From Litorilinea aerophila (GTDB lineage Bacteria; Chloroflexota; Anaerolineae; Caldilineales; Caldilineaceae): DNA of 64,000 bases. Location of the stretch: NCBI RefSeq assembly GCF_006569185.2, contig NZ_VIGC02000011.1, forward strand, positions 1 through 64,000, given 5' to 3'. The position numbers were made by a program, and so were the translations under genes. Shown piece by piece: positions 1-6,808 of the stretch. The notes under the pieces are model-generated. The model was not told the DNA's origin and ran no database searches. It saw only the letters and a list, made by a program, of their open reading frames with translations. Each line of letters begins with the position of its first letter. Positions within the stretch are counted from its first letter, which is position 1.

Positions 1-68
1 CTACCTAGGAGATAACCAGACACAGGTTGGCCTGCTGTTCTGCTGATGGTTATTCAGTTTTCAATGTG

Positions 69-163
69 CGTCACGATGTGCTGATGGTTTCATCGCTAAA
101 ACCGTCACGATGTGCTGATGTACGACAGGTAGACAGTAGTCGGTAGACAGTAGTCGGTAGAGA
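69..163. repeat. Short direct repeats upstream of the aldo/keto reductase
   Basis: Two copies of an 18-base unit reading CGTCACGATGTGCTGATG lie at 69-86 and 103-120. They are followed by a 14-base unit, GGTAGACAGTAGTC, repeated in tandem at 128-141 and 142-155 with a partial third copy from 156. The DNA is non-coding and visibly less GC-rich than the genes. No function is evident; it may hold the promoter of the gene that starts at 196. Confidence 0.7.
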
Positions 164-195
164 AGCGTGATAACAGATATCGATGAGGCGATGCA

Positions 196-1125
196 ATGGA
201 ATATCGAATTTTGGGCAAAACCGGCCTGAGGGTGTCGGTGTTGAGCTACGGCGCTTCGCCCCTGGGGAGCGTCTTCCGGGAGGTGGATGAGGCCGAGGGG
301 ATCCGCACCGTCCATACAGCCCTGGACCTGGGGATCAACTTTATCGACGTGTCACCGTACTATGGCCTGACCCGGGCGGAGACGGTGTTGGGCAAGGCGC
401 TGCGGGGCATCCCCCGCACCCAGTACGTGCTGGCCACCAAGGTTGGCCGCTATGGAGACCAGGAGTTCGACTTCTCCGCCGCGCGGGTGACGGCCAGCGT
501 GGAAGAGAGCCTGCGACGTCTGAACGTCCCCTACATCGACCTGATCCAGTGCCATGACATCGAATTCGGCGACCTGGACCAGGTGGTCAATGAAACCATC
601 CCCGCCCTGCGCCGGTTACAGCAGCAGGGCAAGGTGCGCTTCATCGGGATCACCGGGCTTCCCTTGAAAATTTTCCGCTATGTCCTGGAACGGACCGATG
701 TGGACAGCATCCTGTCATACTGCCGCTACGCGCTCAACAACACCCAGCTGGTCGACCTGATCCCATTTCTTCAAGAGAAGCAGGTAGGCATCATCAACGC
801 CTCTCCCCTGAGTATGGGGCTGTTGACCAACCGGGGTGCGCCAGCCTGGCACCCGGCCAGTGAGGAGATCAAGCAGACGTGCGCCCGGGCTGCGGCCTTC
901 TGCCGAGAGCAGGGGGTGGACATCGCCAAGCTGGCCCTCCAGTTTGCCCTGGCCAACCCGGACATCCACACCACCCTGGTGGGAACGGCCAACCCGGAAA
1001 ACATCCGCAAGAACGTGGCCTGGATGGAAGAGCCCCTGGATGAGGAGCTCCTGGCCCAGGTTCAGCAGATCCTGGCGCCCATCCACAACCAGATCTGGCT
1101 CAGTGGACGACCTGAGAACAACTAA
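196..1125 (+). CDS. Aldo/keto reductase, L-galactose dehydrogenase-like
   Basis: A 309-residue cytoplasmic NAD(P)-dependent aldose dehydrogenase or reductase of the AKR superfamily. The catalytic tetrad is visible as Asp51 and Tyr56 (FIDVSPYYG), Lys82 (ATKVG) and His120 (IQCHDIEF). The CHDIEF segment, the FIGITGLP stretch and the ASPLSMGLLT stretch closely recall plant L-galactose 1-dehydrogenase and bacterial L-fucose or D-threo-aldose dehydrogenases, which oxidise a sugar to its lactone. A GAGG motif seven bases before ATG supports the start. It converges on a PIN toxin gene 25 bases downstream. The nearby dehydratases, aldolase and glycosidases suggest sugar catabolism rather than biosynthesis. 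The family call is firm; the substrate is inference. Confidence 0.9.
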   Translation: MEYRILGKTGLRVSVLSYGASPLGSVFREVDEAEGIRTVHTALDLGINFIDVSPYYGLTRAETVLGKALRGIPRTQYVLATKVGRYGDQEFDFSAARVTASVEESLRRLNVPYIDLIQCHDIEFGDLDQVVNETIPALRRLQQQGKVRFIGITGLPLKIFRYVLERTDVDSILSYCRYALNNTQLVDLIPFLQEKQVGIINASPLSMGLLTNRGAPAWHPASEEIKQTCARAAAFCREQGVDIAKLALQFALANPDIHTTLVGTANPENIRKNVAWMEEPLDEELLAQVQQILAPIHNQIWLSGRPENN

Positions 1126-1150
1126 AAGGCATTGTCCATCCAAGGCTCGG

Positions 1151-1549
1151 TCACCTCGTATACAGCTCCAGATCGGGAATATCGTCGTAGTCAGCGATGT
1201 TGCGGGTAACCAGAGTCAGGTTATATTCCAAAGCTGTGGCTGCAATAATCAGATCCAGAGCACGGGCATTCACCCGCTTGCCTTGTTCTTTGAGATGATT
1301 GCGTAATTGTGCACAACGTCGGGCGACCGACAATGAGAAAGGTAAAACCACAATGCCTTCCAAAAGAGCATCAAAACGTTCCTGCGCCTGGACTGGGTCA
1401 GGACTACGAATGACGCCCTGATAGACCTCCATATAGGTGATAATGCTGATGGCGATACCCTCCGCAGCAAGCCTGCTCAGGGGCTCGGCTGCATCCTGGA
1501 CGTCACTCAAATGGTCGATAACCCAGTCAGAGTCGATCAGATAAGGCAT
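1151..1549 (-). CDS. PIN-domain toxin (VapC-like ribonuclease)
   Basis: A 132-residue PIN-domain protein, the usual VapC size. The acidic residues expected for a Mg-dependent RNase site are visible: Asp6 in YLIDSDWVID, Glu41 in SIITYMEVYQG, and Asp residues in ARALDLIIAATA and NIADYDD. It lies five bases downstream of a small gene on the same strand that would be the antitoxin, and it has only a weak ribosome site of its own, so translation is probably coupled. VapC toxins cleave tRNA or rRNA and are neutralised by direct antitoxin binding. The target here cannot be read from sequence. Confidence 0.88.
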   Translation of the reverse strand: MPYLIDSDWVIDHLSDVQDAAEPLSRLAAEGIAISIITYMEVYQGVIRSPDPVQAQERFDALLEGIVVLPFSLSVARRCAQLRNHLKEQGKRVNARALDLIIAATALEYNLTLVTRNIADYDDIPDLELYTR

Positions 1550-1554
1550 TGTTG

Positions 1555-1833
1555 TCAGGCGGGACGGCCACGGCTGTTCTGTTTGCGTGCGAGATGAATG
1601 TCTGCCAACAGTTCTTCGCGGTCGATTCCACGTAAGGCGCCTGTGCTTTTGCTCAGGGCAGATCTGGCCTTCTGTGGGCTATAGCCGGCCCAAAGATCTT
1701 GTACTGGCTCTACCGTCAAGCGATAGAGTTTGCCATTTTTCTCAAGCAAAGCCGGTGCATCCCCAATTTCATCCAATAAGCGGGCAAGCTCACTGTCAGG
1801 TTTGACGCGGATGCGATATGGTTCGGTGACCAT
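1555..1833 (-). CDS. Putative antitoxin partner of the PIN toxin
   Basis: A small protein of 92 residues, rich in charged residues, immediately upstream of the PIN toxin. The start is the ATG at 1833, because GGAGG lies eight bases before it; an upstream GTG at 1842 overlaps that site. I do not recognise a clear ribbon-helix-helix or AbrB fold. The C-terminal half (SALSKSTGALRGIDREELLADIHLARKQ) has the look of the toxin-binding helix of VapB-like antitoxins. The role is inferred from order, size and spacing rather than from a domain match. Confidence 0.65.
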   Translation of the reverse strand: MVTEPYRIRVKPDSELARLLDEIGDAPALLEKNGKLYRLTVEPVQDLWAGYSPQKARSALSKSTGALRGIDREELLADIHLARKQNSRGRPA

Positions 1834-1931
1834 TATCGGCACCTCCTACTGTGCCTCAAACTTACTGTGCCTCAACCTGGAGGGCAGGACATTAGCGGCC
1901 AACCAGAAAGGACGCCCTCTGCCCTCCAATG

Positions 1932-2048
1932 TCAGCAGTTCACGATTTCGACGCGGAGTCGGCATCTGAGGATGCCGACCCAGCGGGACAGCGCCGCATC
2001 TGAGGATGCTCACTCCGCAAATGGGCAACAATCGTGAAGTACTGAATG
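1932..2048. repeat. Dispersed nested inverted repeat (copy 1)
   Basis: A MITE-like non-coding palindrome. The outer arms TTCACGAT (1939-1946) and ATCGTGAA (2031-2038) enclose inner arms GCGGAGT and ACTCCGC. The centre carries a small hairpin GTCGGCATC/GATGCCGAC and a GCATCTGAGGATGC palindrome. A second, shorter copy lies at 17141-17237, and fragments of the central part occur near 37050-37135. It fills most of the 1834-2125 gap; I see no gene there. Confidence 0.75.
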
Positions 2049-2125
2049 TACAAAATAGCACTGCAAACGCCTCTATCCAGGATAGTATATCACATGGGAG
2101 AATCCCCGTTGAGCATTGTGCGGCG

Positions 2126-2560
2126 TCACGGTATTTCCACCAATACGTACTGCCGTTCCACGGTCACTTCGTACGTTTCGGCCACGTAGGGGCCCTTCTG
2201 GGGCCCCTGGCTTTCTGCCAGCTCCTTGCCTTCGGCCACCTGAACCGGGTAACTGCGCACCCGGGTGCGGGCCGGATCAAACCACGATTGGCCGGTCTTG
2301 ACGTCGAACTCCCAGCCGTGCCAGGGGCAGCGCAGGATTTCGCCCCGACGGCTATAGGTGTATTCCCCGGGCACGGTGGCCAGCAGCAGTCCGCTCAGCC
2401 GTCCTTCGCACAGGGCGCCTCCCTGATGGGGACAGCTATTGCGCAGGGCGTAGAACTCGCCGCCGATGTTAAAAACGCCAATGGAGCGGCCGGCCACCTC
2501 CACAATCTTGCGGCCGCCTGGCGGGATTTCATCCACCGTGGCGACAACATAGCGCGCCAT
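2126..2560 (-). CDS. Rieske [2Fe-2S] ferredoxin-like protein
   Basis: A stand-alone Rieske domain of 144 residues that would carry electrons in the cytoplasm. The cluster ligands are visible as CPHQGG and CPWHGWEF (CxH and CxxH). It lacks the catalytic non-heme iron domain of ring-hydroxylating oxygenase alpha subunits. The start is the second ATG (MARYVV, at 2560): GAGGAGG abuts the first ATG at 2566 but is correctly spaced from the second. It lies downstream of an amidohydrolase on the same strand, and the same pair recurs at 28151-29667, so the two proteins probably act in one pathway. The redox partner is unknown. Confidence 0.88.
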   Translation of the reverse strand: MARYVVATVDEIPPGGRKIVEVAGRSIGVFNIGGEFYALRNSCPHQGGALCEGRLSGLLLATVPGEYTYSRRGEILRCPWHGWEFDVKTGQSWFDPARTRVRSYPVQVAEGKELAESQGPQKGPYVAETYEVTVERQYVLVEIP

Positions 2561-2690
2561 GTCCATCCTCCTCGATGCAGTTCAACGCTCGCCTGGCTTT
2601 CAGTGCTCCTCCGGCCGCGAGACCTGGTGCAGTCTGGCGTAAATGCCCCCAGAGATCAGGGGGTGCGTAGACGGGTTCACGTACCGCACC

Positions 2691-2757
2691 GTAGGTCCGG
2701 CCTCCCGGCCGGACAGGGATGCCTGCGCCTCTGTCACGCCAGGATGCGTGACCTGCG
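2691..2757. repeat. REP-like paired hairpin element (GTAG foot)
   Basis: GTAG at 2691 is followed by a perfect 8-bp stem GTCCGGCC/GGCCGGAC with loop TCCC (2695-2714). After a spacer comes a second stem, GTCACGC/GCGTGAC (2733-2752), with loop CAGGAT, then CTGCG. The copy at 52740-52816 has the same two stems and ends in the expected CTACG. It sits between two co-directional genes. Confidence 0.7.
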
Positions 2758-2805
2758 TACCACCCACCTACGACTCAGTATCCACAGGTCTGCTTCCGCC
2801 GGGCT

Positions 2806-3918
2806 CTACAAGTGCCGGGGCGGCAGCTTATAGAGGGCGCGGGCATTCTCCGCCATGATTTTACGTTTGAGTGCCGGGGGCAACTCCACCGGAAAGGCCC
2901 GATCCGGCGCGTCGAAATCCCAGTGGGGATAATCCGTGGCGAACATGAGGCGGTCGTCTGCGTTTAGCTGCTCCAACAACTGGCGGAAAAAGCGCCCCTT
3001 GGGTGGCTCTTCCATGGGCTGGGTGGTGATCCAGAAATGCTCGTGGATGTACTCCGACGGCGCCCGTCGCAGGTAGGGCACCTCTTCCTTCAGCCGGCGC
3101 CAGCTCTGGTCCAGCCGCCAGGCCAGGGGCGGCAGCCAGGCAAAGCCGCCTTCAATGAGGACGATCTTCAGGGTGGGGAACCGTTCAAAAACCCCTTCGC
3201 AGACCAGGCTGATGACCTGGGCCTGGAAGGCCTGGGGCATCCCTGCATGGTCCTCGATGTAATGGGAGGGGAAGCCGGCACCGGTGATGGGGCCGCCCCC
3301 GGCGCCGCCAAAGTGGATGCCAATGGGCAAGTCGTGGCGGACGGCCGCCTCGTAGATGGGCCAGTACTTGCGCCGGCCCAGGGGTTCCGCGGTGCGGGCG
3401 ATGAGGAGAACCTGCACGAAACCGGGGTGGCCGCCCCACCGCTCGATCTCCTGCGCGGCCAGGGCGCTATCTTCATAGGGCACCACGATGGAAGCCCGCA
3501 GGCGGGGCTCGGGCTCCACCCATTCGGCCAGTTGCCACTCGTTGGTGGCCCGAGCCAGGGCCGCGCCGAACTCCAGGTTCAACTGTCCGCCGGCCCCCAG
3601 GAGGGGGTTGAGGATGCCGTATTCCAGGTCCCAGGCGTCCAGCAGTTGGGCGCGCATGAACGCCAGGTCGGAGCCGGGTGGCAGGCCATTGGGCGGCCAG
3701 GCGTCATGACGGGCGGCGTTTTTCATGGCCCGGGGATAGTGGCCACCGTAGTGGCCGCGCAGGCCGATGGTCTCATGGTGACGACGCCAGCGGGCCGGCA
3801 GGTACTTATACAGGGTCTCGTTGGAGGGAAATGCGTTGTGGATGTCGCAGTCGATGACAGGTGTCTGGACTCTTTGGCGTTTTCGTGTCCTACGCTCAGC
3901 CAATTGTATGGGTTCCAT
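2806..3918 (-). CDS. Amidohydrolase family protein (COG2159-like), paralog 1
   Basis: A TIM-barrel metal-dependent hydrolase or decarboxylase of about 370 residues, related to the ACMSD/amidohydrolase-2 group. Metal-site segments are visible: VIDCDIH (Asp-x-His in place of the usual His-x-His), GIHFGG, LIEGGFAWLP and ATDYPHWDFD. The start is the ATG at 3918, with AGGAGA seven bases upstream; an upstream in-frame ATG at 3954 has no ribosome site. It is closely similar along its length to the protein at 4613-5674 and more distantly to that at 28549-29667. A Rieske gene follows downstream. The substrate is unknown; members of this group act on aromatic or heterocyclic acids and on lactones. Confidence 0.85.
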   Translation of the reverse strand: MEPIQLAERRTRKRQRVQTPVIDCDIHNAFPSNETLYKYLPARWRRHHETIGLRGHYGGHYPRAMKNAARHDAWPPNGLPPGSDLAFMRAQLLDAWDLEYGILNPLLGAGGQLNLEFGAALARATNEWQLAEWVEPEPRLRASIVVPYEDSALAAQEIERWGGHPGFVQVLLIARTAEPLGRRKYWPIYEAAVRHDLPIGIHFGGAGGGPITGAGFPSHYIEDHAGMPQAFQAQVISLVCEGVFERFPTLKIVLIEGGFAWLPPLAWRLDQSWRRLKEEVPYLRRAPSEYIHEHFWITTQPMEEPPKGRFFRQLLEQLNADDRLMFATDYPHWDFDAPDRAFPVELPPALKRKIMAENARALYKLPPRHL

Positions 3919-3975
3919 GCCCTTTTCTCCTGTGCCCTTGACCGTTAATTCCATCGGTTTTGTCTAACGTTCAGA

Positions 3976-4329
3976 CTATTCGTCCACCAGCCGAATTCTC
4001 AGTCGATGGGATTCTACCGTAACAATAGCACCTGCTTGAAGCGCTTCCCCATGGGATGCAAGTACCCTGGCACAAATGGGGCCCTGTTGGCGGGCAGGCA
4101 AATTGACCAAGCGTACGATTCCTGCATGTGGCTGCTCATACACGATAGCAAGCTCACCAAAATCCTTGTCAAGCGTTACCAGTATGCGGCCTTCCCGATG
4201 GGCCAGCATAAGAATTTCAGCATCCCCAGGATCGGTATCCCAGTCACCAGCCCAAATAACGTCGTGCCCGGATTCTTCCAAAATAGAACGAGCTCCGCCC
4301 CATACACAAGTGTCAAGCAGTACCTTCAT
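3976..4329 (-). CDS. DUF5615-type PIN-like toxin
   Basis: A 117-residue Mut7-C/PIN-like protein of the DUF5615 type. Diagnostic segments are the N-terminal LLDTCVWGG, the central VIWAGDW and LVTLDKDFGELA. Its ATG overlaps the stop of the upstream DUF433 gene by four bases (ATGA), so the two are translationally coupled, the usual layout of this toxin-antitoxin class. The acidic residues suggest an RNase. The pair sits between two related amidohydrolase genes, and its base composition looks lower in GC than either neighbour, which suggests later insertion. Confidence 0.85.
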   Translation of the reverse strand: MKVLLDTCVWGGARSILEESGHDVIWAGDWDTDPGDAEILMLAHREGRILVTLDKDFGELAIVYEQPHAGIVRLVNLPARQQGPICARVLASHGEALQAGAIVTVESHRLRIRLVDE

Positions 4330-4574
4330 GGCATTTCTTGGGGTACAAGTTCAATTCGCTCATGGCTAACCATTCGATGTGCGTAAACAAGGCAGGCTTG
4401 AATGTCTTCTGGTTCTAGCCATGGATATCCCTCCAAAATAGTCTCTGGGCTATCTCCGGCTGCCAGCATGCCCAAAACATGCTCAACGGCCAGGCGTCGA
4501 CCGCGAATGATCGGTTTTCCACCAAATATGCGAGGATCAACCGTAATTCGCTTGAGCAGATCTTGTGTAGTCAT
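4326..4574 (-). CDS. DUF433 antitoxin
   Basis: An 82-residue DUF433 protein with a small winged-helix-like fold that typically pairs with DUF5615. The family signature is clear: RITVDPRIFGGKPIIRG followed by VEHVLGMLAAGDS and ILEGYPWLEPEDIQACLVYA. The start at 4574 (MTTQDLL) is chosen because GGAGG lies nine bases before it; an in-frame ATG at 4592 lies on the wrong side of that site. It probably represses its own promoter and neutralises the downstream toxin. Both roles are known for such pairs and inferred here. Confidence 0.85.
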   Translation of the reverse strand: MTTQDLLKRITVDPRIFGGKPIIRGRRLAVEHVLGMLAAGDSPETILEGYPWLEPEDIQACLVYAHRMVSHERIELVPQEMP

Positions 4575-4612
4575 TTTTCTCAACCTCCCCATGCTTGCGG
4601 CGTTTATCTGCC

Positions 4613-5674
4613 CTACAAACGATAAAACCGGCGAGCGTTCTCTGACATGATTTTAGCATACAATGGCTCGGGCAGACCGGCGGGGATCGCCTCTTCCGGC
4701 CGGTCGAAGTGCCAGTGGGGGTAGTCGGTGGCGAACATCAGGAGCTCATCGGACTCCATCTGTTCCAGGATCTGGGCCATGGCCGCGGGATCCGGCGGCG
4801 CATCCAGGGGCTGCAGGGTCCAGCGCATATGCTCCCGCATGTACGCCGACGGGGGACGTTTCACCCACGGGGTGTTGTGACGCAGCCCCTTCCACTCCTT
4901 GTCCAGCCGCCACATGAGGGAGGGCAGCCAGGTGAAACCCGCCTCGATCAGGGCCACCCGCAACGGCGGAAAGCGGTCAAAGACGCCTTCGATGACCAGG
5001 CTGATCACCTGGGACTGAAAAACCTGGGCCATGCCGGCGTACTCCTCCAGAAACGTGGATGGCCAACCCACCGGCGTGGGCGGGTTACCTGGCGCACCGC
5101 CGTAATGGATCCCCACCACCAGATCGTGGCGCACCGCCGCGGCGTAGATGGGGTCGAAATGGCGCTTGCCGTAGGGCATGGCCGAACGCACCGGCAGCAA
5201 CACCTGCACAAAGCCAGGATGGCTGCCCCAGCGGTCAATCTCCCGGGCGGCCAGCTCCGGATTCTGGCTGGGCACCACAATGGAGGCCCGCAGGCGCGGC
5301 TCCCGGGCCAGCCAGTGCTCGGCCTGCCAGGTGTTGATGGCCGTGGCCAGGGACGCGGCCAGATCCTCGTTGTGTACTGCGGAGACCTGGTACACACAGG
5401 TCAAAATGCCCACTTCCACCGGCCAGACGTCCAGCACCTGGGATTGGAGCAAAGACAAATCCGAGCCAGGGGGGCGCCCATCCCCAGGTCGATAGTCGGG
5501 CCGCGCGGTGATGGCCGCGCCCCGGGGATAGTCGTTGGCATCTGGCCCCACGAAGGCCGATTCCCGGATATAGTCGCACCAGTAGTCGGGCAGATAGGGA
5601 AAGAGGGTTTCCAGGGAAGGCAACTCGTTGTGGAGATCACAGTCGATCACAGCAGGCCGTCGGTCGAGTTCCAT
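4613..5674 (-). CDS. Amidohydrolase family protein (COG2159-like), paralog 2
   Basis: A 353-residue amidohydrolase closely related to the one at 2806-3918. Shared blocks include GHPGFVQVLL, AAVRHDL, QVISLV-EGVF-RFP and LMFATDYPHW. Metal-site segments are VIDCDLH, GIHYGG, LIEAGFTWLP and ATDYPHWHFD. The start at 5674 (MELDRRP) has AGGAGG seven bases upstream; 20 extra in-frame codons further up have no ribosome site. With paralog 1 it looks like a tandem duplication later split by the DUF433/DUF5615 module. The reaction is unknown; a hydrolase or decarboxylase of a ring-derived acid or lactone is likely from family membership. Confidence 0.85.
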   Translation of the reverse strand: MELDRRPAVIDCDLHNELPSLETLFPYLPDYWCDYIRESAFVGPDANDYPRGAAITARPDYRPGDGRPPGSDLSLLQSQVLDVWPVEVGILTCVYQVSAVHNEDLAASLATAINTWQAEHWLAREPRLRASIVVPSQNPELAAREIDRWGSHPGFVQVLLPVRSAMPYGKRHFDPIYAAAVRHDLVVGIHYGGAPGNPPTPVGWPSTFLEEYAGMAQVFQSQVISLVIEGVFDRFPPLRVALIEAGFTWLPSLMWRLDKEWKGLRHNTPWVKRPPSAYMREHMRWTLQPLDAPPDPAAMAQILEQMESDELLMFATDYPHWHFDRPEEAIPAGLPEPLYAKIMSENARRFYRL

Positions 5675-5902
5675 GATGGATCCTCCTGGGAAGCCGGATG
5701 TGGTTGCGCCCCGGCCAGGCCGTGGACGCGCCACCCATCTAAAGATTGTCCAAATATGGTTTTAATGTTCCTCTAATCATTTTGCGACATGATGGCGGCT
5801 GTCAGCGGCCCCGGTAGCCGTTGATGGGGGAATATCCCCTTTTTACCGTGATGCCATATGGATTTTGGCAATCAAAATGACTCAAACAAGGAAAGGAAAG
5901 CT

Positions 5903-6805
5903 ATGAAGACCCATCGCAAAACCATCTGGACCATCGCCCTGGTTTTTCTGCTGGCCCTGGCCCTGACTGCCTGTGGCAGTTCCAGCGAAGCGCCTGCCGC
6001 AGAAGTTCAGGGGGAGGCCCAGGCCGATGTGGCCGCCCAAACCCAGGAGCCGGTTCAAGCCGACGCCCAGGCAGAAACACAGACGGAAGCCCAGGCAGAG
6101 AATGCCCCAGAAGCGGACTCATCCCCGAGTGATGAGGTAGCCGCGGACACCGACGAAGCTGGCGAGATGGCTTCGGATGCAGAGACGTCGGCAGAGGCGG
6201 ATGCCCCGGCCCAGGCCGAGGCCGCCGGTGAAGGCCAGGCCGCAGCCCAGGCAGGCGGCGTCCAGATCTTCCGCATCGACCCGGAGCGCACCCAGGCCCG
6301 CTTCACCATCGACGAGGTGTTGCTCGGCAGCCCCAAGACGGTGGTCGGGGTGACCTCCCTGGTGGAGGGCGAAATTCAGATCGACCCGGCCGCGCTGGAG
6401 AACACCCAGATCAGCACCATTCGGGTGGACGCCAGCGACCTGACCACCGACGACAACCGGCGTAACCGGGCCATCCGGGAACGCATCCTGGGCGCCAACA
6501 ATGAAGCCTACCGCTACATCACCTTCGAACCCACCGCCATCGTGGGCCTGCCGGCGTCGGTGGCCGTGGGCGAGTCAGTCCAGTTCCAGGTCACCGGCAA
6601 CCTGACCATCCGGGACACGACCCGGGAGGAAACCTTCGATGTGACGGTCACGCCCACGTCGGAGACTGAAATCACCGGCCTGGCCACCACAGTGATCCGC
6701 TATGCGGACTACGGGCTGGCCATCCCCAGCGTGCCTTTCGTGGCCAACGTCTCCGAGGAAGTCCAGCTGGAGCTGGAGTTCACCGCGGTGGCCACCGGTT
6801 CCTGA
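5903..6805 (+). CDS. YceI-like lipoprotein with acidic linker
   Basis: A 300-residue exported lipoprotein. The signal peptide ends in a lipobox (LALTAC) with Cys24. A linker of about 85 residues, rich in Ala, Glu and Gln and almost free of hydrophobics, leads to a C-terminal YceI domain from about residue 115. YceI domains form lipocalin-like barrels that bind long amphiphiles such as polyisoprenoids; ligand binding here is inferred. The start at 5903 follows a purine-rich AAGGAAAGGAAAG; an in-frame ATG at 5858 would bury the signal peptide. It converges with the glycosidase gene, whose stop lies three bases away. Confidence 0.85.
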   Translation: MKTHRKTIWTIALVFLLALALTACGSSSEAPAAEVQGEAQADVAAQTQEPVQADAQAETQTEAQAENAPEADSSPSDEVAADTDEAGEMASDAETSAEADAPAQAEAAGEGQAAAQAGGVQIFRIDPERTQARFTIDEVLLGSPKTVVGVTSLVEGEIQIDPAALENTQISTIRVDASDLTTDDNRRNRAIRERILGANNEAYRYITFEPTAIVGLPASVAVGESVQFQVTGNLTIRDTTREETFDVTVTPTSETEITGLATTVIRYADYGLAIPSVPFVANVSEEVQLELEFTAVATGS

Positions 6806-6808
6806 GCC

